Part shown: positions 52,823 to 61,573 of the stretch, piece by piece
How the letters are laid out: the number at the start of each line of letters is the position of its first letter
Position numbering within the stretch: the stretch's first letter is position 1
Source of the DNA: CAWKMN01 sp963850765
GTDB taxonomy: Bacteria; Chloroflexota; Anaerolineae; Aggregatilineales; Aggregatilineaceae
DNA length: 64,000 nt
Assembly: GCA_963850765.1 (NCBI GenBank)
Contig: CAWKMN010000006.1
Coordinates: forward strand, 124,001-188,000
Reading direction: 5' to 3'
Position numbers and translations under genes: made by a program
Notes under the pieces: generated by a model
Database searches by the model: none
Told to the model about the DNA's origin: nothing
What the model saw: the letters and a program-made list of their open reading frames with translations, nothing else

Positions 52823-53638
52823 TTACTTACTCCAGCGGGCGTCTCCCCGCTTATCTCCATACGTCACGTTGACTAAACACAGCCCATGTGCCGGGGCCGT
52901 CTGGTTGGGCCAGGAGCCATCAGCCGCACGAAAAGCTGCTAAAAACGAATCTATGGTCAGGTGCCGGCTGCCCACGCGGACCAGCGCGCCTACGATCCGC
53001 CGCACCATCCGGTACAAAAAGGCGTTGCCCTCAATGGTAAACCGGACCATCTGGACGCCGGGCGCTGTTCCCACACCGGCTGCGAATTCGGCACGCATCA
53101 CCTCGCGGACGGTTGCTTCGTCGCGAACCGGCTGGCCGAACGTCGCGAAGTCGTGTACGCCGATCAGGTGGTTCGCCGCCTGCTCCATGATCCCCACGTC
53201 CAGCGGATCAGCCGTGGGCACGTGCCAGGCAAACTTGTTTAAGAGCGGCTGCCGGACGGGCGCGACCAGCAGCGTGTACTCATACATCCGGCTGGTGGCG
53301 TGGTAGCGCGGGTGAAAATCCGCGTCCGCCACGTCCAGCGATTGCAGGGCGATGTCCTGCGGGAGATTGGCGTTGATCGCGCGCCATAACTCGCCGGTGC
53401 TGTGCTTCCAGGTGACATCAAACGCGATCACCTGCCCGGTGGCATGAACGCCGCTGTCGGTGCGCCCTGCCCCTAACACTGTTACGCCCTGCTGCGACAC
53501 CCGACCGATCGTCTGTTCCAGTTCGCCCTGGATGGTCGGTGTACCGCCCGCCTGCCGCTGAAAGCCGGCATAGCGGGTGCCGTCATACGCCACCCCTGCC
53601 CGGTACCGTCTGGGCGTATCGGGGTGGCGGTCGATCAT
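52823..53638 (-). CDS. truA: tRNA pseudouridine(38-40) synthase
   Basis: 271 residues. Converts uridines 38-40 of many tRNAs to pseudouridine. Start of the catalytic domain RAGVAYDGTRYAGFQRQ and the catalytic Asp in GAGRTDSGVHATGQV are clear, as is FLYRMVRRIVGALVRVG near the C-terminus. In the common order rplQ-truA-rplM-rpsI. Confidence 0.96.
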   Translation of the reverse strand: MIDRHPDTPRRYRAGVAYDGTRYAGFQRQAGGTPTIQGELEQTIGRVSQQGVTVLGAGRTDSGVHATGQVIAFDVTWKHSTGELWRAINANLPQDIALQSLDVADADFHPRYHATSRMYEYTLLVAPVRQPLLNKFAWHVPTADPLDVGIMEQAANHLIGVHDFATFGQPVRDEATVREVMRAEFAAGVGTAPGVQMVRFTIEGNAFLYRMVRRIVGALVRVGSRHLTIDSFLAAFRAADGSWPNQTAPAHGLCLVNVTYGDKRGDARWSK

Positions 53639-53645
53639 CGACAGC

Positions 53646-54035
53646 CTACGCCTCTTCGCGGTCTACGAGTTCGAGCTTGACCATCGCCGCGGCGTCGCCC
53701 TTGCGCGGTCCCAGCTTATAGACGCGGGTGTAACCGCCGGCGCGATCTTCGTAACGCGGCGCGAGTACGTCAAACAGCTTGGCGACGTTGTCCTTATTAC
53801 GCAGGCGCGCGAAAACCAGGCGGCGGCCATGCACCCCCCGCGAGGGTTCGGCGTGGGCCAGCGAGCGCTTCGCCAGCGTGATCAGTTTTTCTGCTTCGGC
53901 GCGAATGGCATCGGCCTTGGCCTCGGTGGTCTGAATGCTCTCGTGACGGAACAAGGCATTGATCAGGTTGCGGCGCAGCAACTTCCGATGGCCTTGATCC
54001 CGCCCCAGGTGCTTACCGGCTACTCTATGTCTCAT
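53646..54035 (-). CDS. rplQ: 50S ribosomal protein L17
   Basis: 129 residues starting MRHRVAGKHLGRDQGHRKLL, with the family block NLINALFRHESIQTTEAKA. Lies near the peptide exit of the 50S subunit. Directly after rpoA as in most bacteria. Confidence 0.97.
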   Translation of the reverse strand: MRHRVAGKHLGRDQGHRKLLRRNLINALFRHESIQTTEAKADAIRAEAEKLITLAKRSLAHAEPSRGVHGRRLVFARLRNKDNVAKLFDVLAPRYEDRAGGYTRVYKLGPRKGDAAAMVKLELVDREEA

Positions 54036-54061
54036 GACACAAAATCCTCGTCGTTGATGTG

Positions 54062-55039
54062 CTAACTGCCGTGTGAGAAAATGTCGTGTTCTTGCGGCAG
54101 GTAGTTCTTTTCTTTGAGTCGTGTTACCAGCTCGTCGAGCGACTTTTCGCCAAAGTTGCGGATAGCCAGCATGGCGTCCGGGCCGCGGTCGAGCATTTCG
54201 AGCACCTCGCCAACGCTGGTAATGCCGGTGCGCTTCAGCGAGTTGAAGACGCGCACGCTCAGATCCAGCGTTTCGATCGGTGTTTCATACGTTTCGGGCG
54301 GCAGGGCGTTCGGATCCGGCTCGGAGACGACCTCGACCGGCGGCAGCAGTGATTCTTCGCTGACGCCCGCGATGATGATCAGGTGCTTCATCAGGATTTC
54401 CGCTGCCTGGCTCATCGCTTCTTCGGGGCGGATGGTGCCATCCGTCCCAATTTCCAGGATGAGCTTATCATAGTTGGTGCGCTGACCCACACGCGCCCGC
54501 TCGACATCGTAGTTCGCGCGCCGGATCGGGCTGAAGGTGGCGTCTATCGGCAGCTCCCCGATCGGCAGGCGGCCACGCTCCTCGGTTGGCGAAAAACCGC
54601 GCCCGGTCTGCACCGTAAACTCGATTTCGAGCTGTGCTTCGTCGGAATCGACCGTGAACAGGTACAGATCCGGGTTGATGATTTCCACTTCTGCCGGGCA
54701 GATGATGTCGGCGGCCGTGACGGTGCCTTCCCCATGCACTTCGAGGCGCAGCCGGGCCGATTCCGCGTCGTAGAGCTTGAGGCGAAGCTGCTTCACGTTG
54801 AGCAGCAGCTGCGTCATATCTTCTCTGACGTGCGGAATCGCGGAAAACTCGTGGTGAACGCCCGAAACGCGAATGGAAGTTACCGCCGCACCGGGCAGGG
54901 ACGAGAGCAGCACGCGCCGCAGCGCATTGCCGACCGTAATCCCGAAACCCTGTTCCAGGGGGCCGATGATAAAACGCCCATATTTCTGAGAAGTTGCTTC
55001 TCCTTCAATTTTGGGCAACACCATGTTGTTTGTAACCAC
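54062..55039 (-). CDS. rpoA: RNA polymerase alpha subunit
   Basis: 325 residues. The N-terminal dimerisation domain has RFIIGPLEQGFGITVGNALRR; the C-terminal DNA-binding domain after about residue 250 has VRVFNSLKRTGITSVGEVLEM. Translation starts at GTG (complement of 55037-55039) with AAGGAGG upstream; the first ATG is five codons later. Standard position between rpsD and rplQ. Confidence 0.97.
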   Translation of the reverse strand: MVTNNMVLPKIEGEATSQKYGRFIIGPLEQGFGITVGNALRRVLLSSLPGAAVTSIRVSGVHHEFSAIPHVREDMTQLLLNVKQLRLKLYDAESARLRLEVHGEGTVTAADIICPAEVEIINPDLYLFTVDSDEAQLEIEFTVQTGRGFSPTEERGRLPIGELPIDATFSPIRRANYDVERARVGQRTNYDKLILEIGTDGTIRPEEAMSQAAEILMKHLIIIAGVSEESLLPPVEVVSEPDPNALPPETYETPIETLDLSVRVFNSLKRTGITSVGEVLEMLDRGPDAMLAIRNFGEKSLDELVTRLKEKNYLPQEHDIFSHGS

Positions 55040-55087
55040 GTCCCCTCCTTAGATGGGACTCTCATCCTGACGCGGCAGATTCGCGGG

Positions 55088-55729
55088 TTAGCGCGAGTAG
55101 TATTCCACGATCAGTTGTTCGTTCAGTGGGAGGTCAATGTCGCGGCGTTCGGGCACACGCTGGACCGTACCGCGCAGCCCCACCGAATCCACGCTCAACC
55201 ATTCGGGCGCGGCGGGGCGTTCCTGCATATAAGCCAGCATTTCCTTGAAGTACTTGCGGCCGCGGCTGCCCTCACGCACCGAGATCACATCATTGGGGCG
55301 CACCCGATACGACGGGATATTCGTCCGGCGGCCGTTGATCGCGAAATGCCCGTGCTGAACCAGCAGCCGAGCCTGAGGACGCGAGTCCGCCCATCCCATC
55401 CGGTAGATCACGTTATCCAGGCGGCTTTCGAGCAGGACCAGCAGGTTCGACCCTGTCAGGCCCGGCTGACGCAGCGCATCCTGGAAGTAGCGGCGGAACT
55501 GACGCTCAAGGACACCGTAGACGCGGCGAGCTTTTTGCTTTTCGCGCAACTGGAGAGAATAGTCCGAACCACGCCCGCGCCGGAACTGCGCATCTTTGCC
55601 ATGCTGGCCGGGCGGATACGTCCGGCGTTCCACGGAGCATTTCGGAGAGAGACACCGCGCGCCCTTCAGGAAAAGCTTCTCCCCTTCGCGGCGGCATAAT
55701 CTACATACTGGACCGGTATAACGTGCCAT
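55088..55729 (-). CDS. rpsD: 30S ribosomal protein S4
   Basis: 213 residues from MARYTGPVCRLCRREGEKLF. The four N-terminal cysteines (CRLC and CLSPKC pattern) mark the zinc-binding C+ form. The S4 RNA-binding domain covers about residues 105-170 (SRLDNVIYRMGWADSRPQAR). Primary 16S rRNA binder. Start ATG 55729 is chosen; the open frame extends 10 codons further without function. Confidence 0.97.
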   Translation of the reverse strand: MARYTGPVCRLCRREGEKLFLKGARCLSPKCSVERRTYPPGQHGKDAQFRRGRGSDYSLQLREKQKARRVYGVLERQFRRYFQDALRQPGLTGSNLLVLLESRLDNVIYRMGWADSRPQARLLVQHGHFAINGRRTNIPSYRVRPNDVISVREGSRGRKYFKEMLAYMQERPAAPEWLSVDSVGLRGTVQRVPERRDIDLPLNEQLIVEYYSR

Positions 55730-55789
55730 TGCTGTTTGGCTTCCTCCACACATGGACAAGTGTGTTTACACCACTCGTCATATATTGTT

Positions 55790-55880
55790 GAAATACAAGC
55801 TGATAGCGGTTAGCTCTTAGCTGTTAGCCGCTAGCTGTTGGCTTTTAGCTGAATGCTGACCGCTGAAAGCTGATAGCTTC
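55790..55880. repeat. TAGCTGTTAGC-type low-complexity repeat between rpsK and rpsD
   Basis: About 90 bp made of words GCTGATAGC, TTAGCTGTTAGC, TAGCTGTTGGC and GCTGAAAGCTGATAGC. They are self-complementary in places (GCTATCAGC/GCTGATAGC). A word-like dispersed repeat inserted inside the ribosomal operon without breaking a gene. Confidence 0.65.
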
Positions 55881-55882
55881 GC

Positions 55883-56287
55883 TTAAACGCGGCGCTTCTT
55901 GGGCGGGCGCACCCCATTGTGCGGGACTGGGGTGATATCGGTAATCGAGCGCACCTTCAGCCCACTGGCCTGGATCGCGCGGATGGCGGCTTCACGGCCA
56001 GGGCCGGGCCCCTTCACAAACACGTCAACTTCTTGCATGCCCTGTTCTTTGGCATTTTCGGACGCCTGCTGAGCGACCACGCGGGCGGCGTAGGGCGTGC
56101 TCTTGCGGCTGCCCTTAAACCCGGCGGTCCCGGCGCTGGCCCACGCGACGACGTTACCCTGCTGATCGCTCATCGAGACAATCGTGTTGTTAAACGTCGC
56201 GTGAACGTGTGCCTGACCGTATGGGATGTTCTTTCGGATCTTACGTGGCCCACGACGGGGCCCTCTGCTGGTGCGAGTACGTCCCAT
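55883..56287 (-). CDS. rpsK: 30S ribosomal protein S11
   Basis: 134 residues, with GQAHVHATFNNTIVSMSDQQGN and the C-terminal TPVPHNGVRPPKKRRV. Platform protein of the 30S subunit. It follows rpsM by 54 bp in the alpha-operon order. Confidence 0.97.
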   Translation of the reverse strand: MGRTRTSRGPRRGPRKIRKNIPYGQAHVHATFNNTIVSMSDQQGNVVAWASAGTAGFKGSRKSTPYAARVVAQQASENAKEQGMQEVDVFVKGPGPGREAAIRAIQASGLKVRSITDITPVPHNGVRPPKKRRV

Positions 56288-56341
56288 GGTTCTTCAGTTT
56301 CTCCTGGTATCAGATTACGAACGTCACCAACGGATAATGAG

Positions 56342-56728
56342 TTATTTCTTCTTCGCCCCACGGCGGCGACCACGCCCGGCCACCGTCTTGCGGGGACCAC
56401 GCCGGGTACGAGCGTTGGTTTTCGTCCGCTGTCCGCGTACAGGCAGACTCCGGCGATGACGCAGCCCACGGTAGCTCCCGACTTCGATCAGGCGCTTGAT
56501 GTTCATGTTGACTTCGCGCCGCAGTTCACCTTCGACGCGATACTGGGCTACACCTTCGCGCAGCGCCTGGACCTCTGCTTCGGTCAGGTCTTTCACGCGT
56601 GTATCAGCACTGACGCCGGACTGCGACAGAATGGTGTGGCTGCGCGTCGGGCCAATGCCATAGATATAGGTCAGCGCGACTTCGACGCGCTTGTTACGTG
56701 GGAGATCTACACCCTCAATACGTGCCAT
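56342..56728 (-). CDS. rpsM: 30S ribosomal protein S13
   Basis: 128 residues, starting MARIEGVDLPRNKRVEVALTYIYGIG (first block of the family) and ending with the basic tail GPRKTVAGRGRRRGAKKK. Head protein that contacts L5 and P-site tRNA. The genes infA and rpmJ, often found just upstream, are absent here. Confidence 0.97.
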   Translation of the reverse strand: MARIEGVDLPRNKRVEVALTYIYGIGPTRSHTILSQSGVSADTRVKDLTEAEVQALREGVAQYRVEGELRREVNMNIKRLIEVGSYRGLRHRRSLPVRGQRTKTNARTRRGPRKTVAGRGRRRGAKKK

Positions 56729-56832
56729 AGATATCTACAATCTCCTCAGACTTCGGCGGTAGAACGTTCTCCGCCGACGGAACGATTATTTTAGCGAAAA
56801 TTAGCCGACTTGACTAGGGTTAACCTGCGCCG

Positions 56833-57624
56833 TCACGGCAGCGTCAGGATCAGCGGCGGGCCTTCCGGTGTGATGGCGATGGTGTGTTCAAAGTGCGCGC
56901 TCAGTGATCCGTCCTGCATCACGACCGTCCAGCCGTCGGACAGCGTCTTGACCTCGCGCCGCCCCTGGCTGATCATCGGCTCCAGGGCAAAGGTGATACC
57001 CGGTTCCAGCCGGACATGCCGCAGAGCACGGGTACGCGCGCGGCCCGCCGGCCACCAGTTCGGCACCTGCGGATCCTCGTGCATCTTGCGCCCGACGCCG
57101 TGCCCGGTATATTCACGGACCACACTGTAGCCATGACCTTCGACATACGCCTGGACGGTCTTGGAAATGTCGCTGGTCAGGCCGCCGCAGCGCGCCACGT
57201 CGATACCTTGGTACAGCGCCGCTTCGGTCACGCGCAGCAGCCGCTCTGCCTCGGCCGAAATGGTGCCAACCCCCATCGTGAACGCCGAGTCCCCGACAAA
57301 TCCCTTGTAGATCGTCCCACAGTCCAGGCTGATAATATCGCCTTCGTGCAGGATACGCTCTGCGCTGGGAATGCCGTGGACCAGTTCCTCGTTGATCGAC
57401 GTCGTGATCGTCGCGGGGAACGGGTTGATACTGCCGGGCGGGTAGCCGAGAAACGCAGCCTTGGCGTCGTACCGGCGCAGCATATCCGCCGCGATCAGAT
57501 CAAGTTCTTTGGTGCTGACACCCGGACGAACCGCTTCACGCAGGGCCTGCAGTACCAGGGCGTTGATCCGCCCAGCTTCCCGCATGATGAGCAGCTCGTC
57601 AGGAGTCTTTCGGATGACGGCCAT
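56833..57624 (-). CDS. map: methionine aminopeptidase, type I
   Basis: 263 residues from MAVIRKTPDELLIMREAG. Removes the initiator Met cotranslationally. Metal ligands are visible: Asp pair in SLDCGTIYKGFVGDSAFTMG, His in GHGVGRKMHEDP, Glu in LEPMISQG and FEHTIAITPEG. It lies in its common site after secY, but adk, which usually lies between, is missing. Expressed with the ribosomal genes. Confidence 0.95.
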   Translation of the reverse strand: MAVIRKTPDELLIMREAGRINALVLQALREAVRPGVSTKELDLIAADMLRRYDAKAAFLGYPPGSINPFPATITTSINEELVHGIPSAERILHEGDIISLDCGTIYKGFVGDSAFTMGVGTISAEAERLLRVTEAALYQGIDVARCGGLTSDISKTVQAYVEGHGYSVVREYTGHGVGRKMHEDPQVPNWWPAGRARTRALRHVRLEPGITFALEPMISQGRREVKTLSDGWTVVMQDGSLSAHFEHTIAITPEGPPLILTLP

Positions 57625-57712
57625 TCCAACCCTGATTTCATAGCAGGGGCAGTTTTGCACACGCCCCCACCCCAAACACTGATTTAGTACCTATCCCTGA
57701 ATTTGTTTTTGT

Positions 57713-57738
57713 TGGGGCGTATTGCGATACGCCCCTAC
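57713..57738. repeat. GGGGCGTATTGCGATACGCCCC hairpin repeat inside the ribosomal operon
   Basis: Same hairpin family as 11780, here in the 141-bp gap between map and secY. It would form a stable stem in the transcript and may mark the spot where adk is normally found. Confidence 0.8.
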
Positions 57739-57765
57739 GAGATACCACAATTCGTGGATAGATGT

Positions 57766-59088
57766 TTAGTGCATAAACCCGTCGTAGTTACGCATGGTGA
57801 GCTGCGCTTCGAGCTGGCGCATCGTATCGATCACCACGCCAACCACGATGATCAGACCCGCGCTGCTGATGACCAGCGCCGGGTTACGCCCGACGGCGGC
57901 CTCCCCCAGCACGAGCCGCTGGATCAACTGCATGAGGCCGGGCAGAACCGCCACCGCACCCAGGAAGACCGCACCCACCAGCGTGATCCGGTTGACGATG
58001 CGATTGATGTATTCCTGTGTCCGGCGGCCCGGTCGGATGCCAGGGATAAACCCGCCGTTCTTTTGCAGGTTCTCTCCGAGATTCTGGTTCTGGATCATCA
58101 CACCCGTATAGAAGTAGGTGAAACCGACGACCAGCCAGAAGTAAACGAACCAGTACAGGAAACCGCTCTGATTGCCAAACGTATCCTGGATGCGGGTCGC
58201 GGTTGTGCCGCTGAAGAAGCCCGCCACAATCGCCGGGAAAGTCACAATCGACTGGGCGAAGATCAGCGGGATCATGCCCGCGGTGTTGACTTTCAGCGGG
58301 ATATGGGTCGAGCCACCACCGTACACCCGGCGGCCGCGCACGCGCTTGCCATACTGCACCGGGATGCGGCGTGTGCCTTCCTGGATGACGACGATCACGA
58401 CGACGGTCACAAGGGTCAGCGCCACGAATGCCAGCAGGTTGAACACGAAATGCGTCTGCAAAAGCTGGTACAGGTTATCGGGCACGCGCGCTACGATACC
58501 GGCGAAGATAATCACCGAGATACCGTTGCCAATACCCTGTTCGGTGATCAGGTTGCCGAGCCAGATCGCGAACATCGTGCCGGCGGTCATCGTGATGACC
58601 ACGGCCGTTGTGGTTAGCAGATCGCTCCCACTGCCAAACCCGAAGCCCGGTATCAGGGTAGCATTCACCACCTGATCTACCTGGCTCTGGAAGATGTTGA
58701 TCTGCCCAATGGATTGCAGCGCCGCCATCGGGATCGCGAGATAGTAGGTGTAGCGATTGATCTTATCCTGCCCACCCGGCTCTTTCTGGATGGCTTCAAG
58801 CTGGGGGATGATGGGTACCAGCAGTTGCAGGATGATCGAGGCCGTGATGTAAGGATACACGCCGTTAGCGATCACGCTGAAGTTGGATACCGCCCCACCG
58901 GATAACAGGTTAAGCACACTCAAAAAACCTGCATCATCCTGTTTGAACAGCTCGTCCAGGGCACCCCGGTCTACGCCAGGAACCGTGACGTGCGCGGCGA
59001 ACTGGTAGATGATCAGGATCAGCAGGGTGTATAGCATTTTGCGCCGAAGGTCTGGCAGCCGGAATGCGTTCCGCAGCGCCTCGATCAT
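57766..59088 (-). CDS. secY: preprotein translocase subunit SecY
   Basis: 440 residues, ten hydrophobic segments. The Sec channel in the cytoplasmic membrane. N-terminal FRLPDLRRKMLYTLLILIIY and the GVYPYITASIILQLLVPIIP plug region are typical, as is YGKRVRGRRVYGGGSTHIPL in the large cytoplasmic loop. It follows rplO, as in the standard spc order. Confidence 0.97.
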   Translation of the reverse strand: MIEALRNAFRLPDLRRKMLYTLLILIIYQFAAHVTVPGVDRGALDELFKQDDAGFLSVLNLLSGGAVSNFSVIANGVYPYITASIILQLLVPIIPQLEAIQKEPGGQDKINRYTYYLAIPMAALQSIGQINIFQSQVDQVVNATLIPGFGFGSGSDLLTTTAVVITMTAGTMFAIWLGNLITEQGIGNGISVIIFAGIVARVPDNLYQLLQTHFVFNLLAFVALTLVTVVVIVVIQEGTRRIPVQYGKRVRGRRVYGGGSTHIPLKVNTAGMIPLIFAQSIVTFPAIVAGFFSGTTATRIQDTFGNQSGFLYWFVYFWLVVGFTYFYTGVMIQNQNLGENLQKNGGFIPGIRPGRRTQEYINRIVNRITLVGAVFLGAVAVLPGLMQLIQRLVLGEAAVGRNPALVISSAGLIIVVGVVIDTMRQLEAQLTMRNYDGFMH

Positions 59089-59177
59089 AAGCTTCGTCCT
59101 TATTGTTTACTCAGGTCAAACCAACGAAAGGCCGGGTGTGAAGTGTAGCGTACCCCCGGCCCGGTTGCCAGTCCAGT

Positions 59178-59711
59178 TTAGTCGCTGTCGCGCTGCTCGC
59201 GGAGCTTGGCGATCTGCTCTTTGCGCAGTTTCTTGACCGTGGCGAACGCGCCAGTCAGCAGCGGTTCGATCGTTTCGACTGTGCCGCCCGCTTTTTCGAT
59301 CTGTTCCTGGGCGCTCTTGGAGAAACGATGCGCTTTGACGGCCAGCTTGATGTTCAGCTCGCCGCGCCCCAGGATCACGACCGGCTGATCGGCCTTCTTG
59401 ATCAGGCCCTTGTCCGCCAGCGTTTCAGGCGTTACCGTATCGCCGGCGGCGAACCGCTCGGCCAGCGTGTCCAGATTGACTTCCTGGTACTCGATACGGA
59501 AGACGTTGTTAAAGCCGCGCTTGAAGGGCAGACGGCGCACCAGCGGAAGCTGACCACCCTCGAAATACGGGCCCTTGCCGCCACCGCGACGCGCACCCGT
59601 GCCTTTGGTACCACGCCCGGCCGTCTTACCCTGGCCGGCGCTGATACCGCGCCCGACGCGCTTGCGATTCTTTTTCGCCCCTTTATCGGGACGGAGATCG
59701 TGTAACTTCAT
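59178..59711 (-). CDS. rplO: 50S ribosomal protein L15
   Basis: 177 residues. MKLHDLRPDKGAKKNRKRVG then the Gly-rich GRGTKGTGARRGGGKGPYFEGGQ block. The C-terminal tail beyond about residue 150 (LRKEQIAKLREQRDSD) is longer than the usual 145-150 residues. It overlaps rpmD by 4 bp. Confidence 0.96.
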   Translation of the reverse strand: MKLHDLRPDKGAKKNRKRVGRGISAGQGKTAGRGTKGTGARRGGGKGPYFEGGQLPLVRRLPFKRGFNNVFRIEYQEVNLDTLAERFAAGDTVTPETLADKGLIKKADQPVVILGRGELNIKLAVKAHRFSKSAQEQIEKAGGTVETIEPLLTGAFATVKKLRKEQIAKLREQRDSD

Positions 59712-59899
59712 GACTCAAGTTCCTCCACCTTGACCAGATGGCTGATCGCATTGATCATGCCCCGGATGGGCGGGGTATCGTTCTGGAGCACGCTGGAATT
59801 CATCTTGCCCAGCCCCAAAGCCTTGACCGTCGCCTTCTGGCGCTTGGGATAACCGATCGGGCTTTTCACCAGGGTGATACGCAGTTGTTTGCCGCTCAT
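59708..59899 (-). CDS. rpmD: 50S ribosomal protein L30
   Basis: 63 residues, MSGKQLRITLVKSPIGYPKR, normal for bacterial L30. It overlaps both neighbours (rpsE and rplO) by 4 bp, so the three are translationally coupled. Confidence 0.95.
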   Translation of the reverse strand: MSGKQLRITLVKSPIGYPKRQKATVKALGLGKMNSSVLQNDTPPIRGMINAISHLVKVEELES

Positions 59900-60435
59900 G
59901 CGTTTTTCTTCCCCCGCTTCCAGAAGGGCTGGATCTGCGCCGGGTCTTTGCCGCGCATCCGCGCCACGTCTTCGACGCTCAACAGGCTGTCAAGCGCCTG
60001 GATGGTGGCGTGCGCCACGTTCAGGATATTGGCGCTGCCCTTGCTCTTGCTCAAGATGTCGCGCACACCGGCTGCCTCCAGCACGGCCCGCACACCGCCA
60101 CCGGCGATGACGCCCGTACCGGGTGAAGCGGGCATGAGCAGCACTTCGGCCCCACCGCGCCGCCCCGTGATGGCGTGCGGCACTGTGGTGCCCGACAAGG
60201 ATACAAGGCGCATGTTGCGGCGAGCGCGTTCCGACGCCTTGCGGATCGCGTCCGGCACGCCGCGTGCCTTGCCGATGCCAATGCCAACCTTACCCTGGTT
60301 GTCGCCCACGACGACCACAGCGCGGAAGGCAAACCGGCGGCCACCCTTGACCACCTTGGCGACACGGGTGATGTCTATGACGCGCTCATCCAGTTCGTCG
60401 CGCTCTTCGTCGCGCCGAGGTTCTCGTCTTCCCAT
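59896..60435 (-). CDS. rpsE: 30S ribosomal protein S5
   Basis: 179 residues from the second ATG (MGRREPRRDEERDE), which has GGAG at 7-base spacing; the ATG two codons earlier is too close. Double-stranded-RNA-binding fold with VVKGGRRFAFRAVVVVGDNQ and MPASPGTGVIAGGGVRAVLE. Needed for decoding fidelity. Confidence 0.96.
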   Translation of the reverse strand: MGRREPRRDEERDELDERVIDITRVAKVVKGGRRFAFRAVVVVGDNQGKVGIGIGKARGVPDAIRKASERARRNMRLVSLSGTTVPHAITGRRGGAEVLLMPASPGTGVIAGGGVRAVLEAAGVRDILSKSKGSANILNVAHATIQALDSLLSVEDVARMRGKDPAQIQPFWKRGKKNA

Positions 60436-60449
60436 GTCCATTCTCCCGA

Positions 60450-60812
60450 TTAAAACTCTAAGCCCGCTTCGCGTGCCCCGTCAGCCAGGGCCTTGACACG
60501 GCCATGATATCGGTAGCCACCGCGATCAAAAATGACGGTTTTAACGCCCACTGCCTGGGCCCGTTGGGCGACCAGCGCGCCCACCATCTTAGCCGCCTCG
60601 GTTTTGTTCTTGCCGTCCACCTGGCCGCGCAGGTCGCGGTCGATGGTGGAAGCAGAGGCCAGGGTGTGCCCGGCCACATCATCGATCACCTGGGCATAGA
60701 TTTGACCCAGGCTGCGATAGACGTTCAGACGAGGCCGCTCTGCTGTGCCTGAGATTTTTGCACGCACCCGGCGGTGCCGGTGGATCCGTGCTTTACGACT
60801 TTTCTCGCTCAT
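60450..60812 (-). CDS. rplR: 50S ribosomal protein L18
   Basis: 120 residues, normal length. Ends with FDRGGYRYHGRVKALADGAREAGLEF, a typical L18 C-terminus; RPRLNVYRSLGQIYAQVID marks the start of the core. Binds 5S rRNA with L5. Confidence 0.97.
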   Translation of the reverse strand: MSEKSRKARIHRHRRVRAKISGTAERPRLNVYRSLGQIYAQVIDDVAGHTLASASTIDRDLRGQVDGKNKTEAAKMVGALVAQRAQAVGVKTVIFDRGGYRYHGRVKALADGAREAGLEF

Positions 60813-60837
60813 CGATTTCTACTCTCTACGCTGCAGC

Positions 60838-61380
60838 CTAGCCCTTGCCAGCTTTACCAGCCTTGCGGCGGACAATTTCACGGTCGTAACGAACACCCTT
60901 GCCCTTGTAAGGCTCCGGGGGCCGCATTTTACGGATATTGGCGGCCAGTTCGCCCACCACCTGCTTATCGATCCCGCGAATACGGATCACGCGCCCACGT
61001 TCCTCGACCACAAATTCCACATTCGCTGGCGGAGTAACCGGGATGGGATGCGAATAACCCAGATGCATCACCAGGTTTTTGCCGTCCATCTCGGCACGAT
61101 ACCCCACACCCTCGACCGTCAGCACGCGCTCGAACCCGGTGCTTACTCCCGTGACCATGTTGCTGATCAGCGCGCGCGTCATGCCATGCAGAGCGCGATG
61201 GTGCTGCTGATCGGTCGGACGGGTAACGACGACCTGGGCATTCTCTTGCTGAATACCGATTTCCGGTGGGAACTCGTGGTGCAGTTCGCCCTTCGGGCCA
61301 TTGACGGTCACAGCGGAGCCGTCAATCGTGACCTGAACCTTGTTCGGGATCGGAATTGGTTTTCTTCCAATTCGTGACAC
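60838..61380 (-). CDS. rplF: 50S ribosomal protein L6
   Basis: 180 residues. Starts with GTG (MSRIGRKPIPIPNKVQV) behind AAGGAAGG. C-terminal PEPYKGKGVRYDREIVRRKAGK is the diagnostic block. Separated from rpsH by an unusually long 193-bp gap for this operon. Confidence 0.97.
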   Translation of the reverse strand: MSRIGRKPIPIPNKVQVTIDGSAVTVNGPKGELHHEFPPEIGIQQENAQVVVTRPTDQQHHRALHGMTRALISNMVTGVSTGFERVLTVEGVGYRAEMDGKNLVMHLGYSHPIPVTPPANVEFVVEERGRVIRIRGIDKQVVGELAANIRKMRPPEPYKGKGVRYDREIVRRKAGKAGKG

Positions 61381-61573
61381 GGTTCTATCCTTCCTTACAC
61401 TCTTTTAAAGCCAACATCACAAAGGCCGGTGCATTGGCCGGGCCTGGACGCGGCGTAGAACCGATGGGCGAAGTCGCTTGAAACCGAAGCTCTTGAAGCC
61501 GGGGCCTCAACCCCTCGCCCAACCATTCTACTAACGCCCGCCAGCTCGGTTCAGGCGTTTGGTCGGCAGCCCG
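61381..61573. other. 193-bp gap between rpsH and rplF
   Basis: In a cluster whose other genes mostly overlap or lie within 60 bp, this gap stands out. On the minus strand it has GGGGTTGAGGCCCC and a 43-codon frame without a ribosome binding site. No recognised gene. A structured RNA or an internal promoter are possible. Confidence 0.4.
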
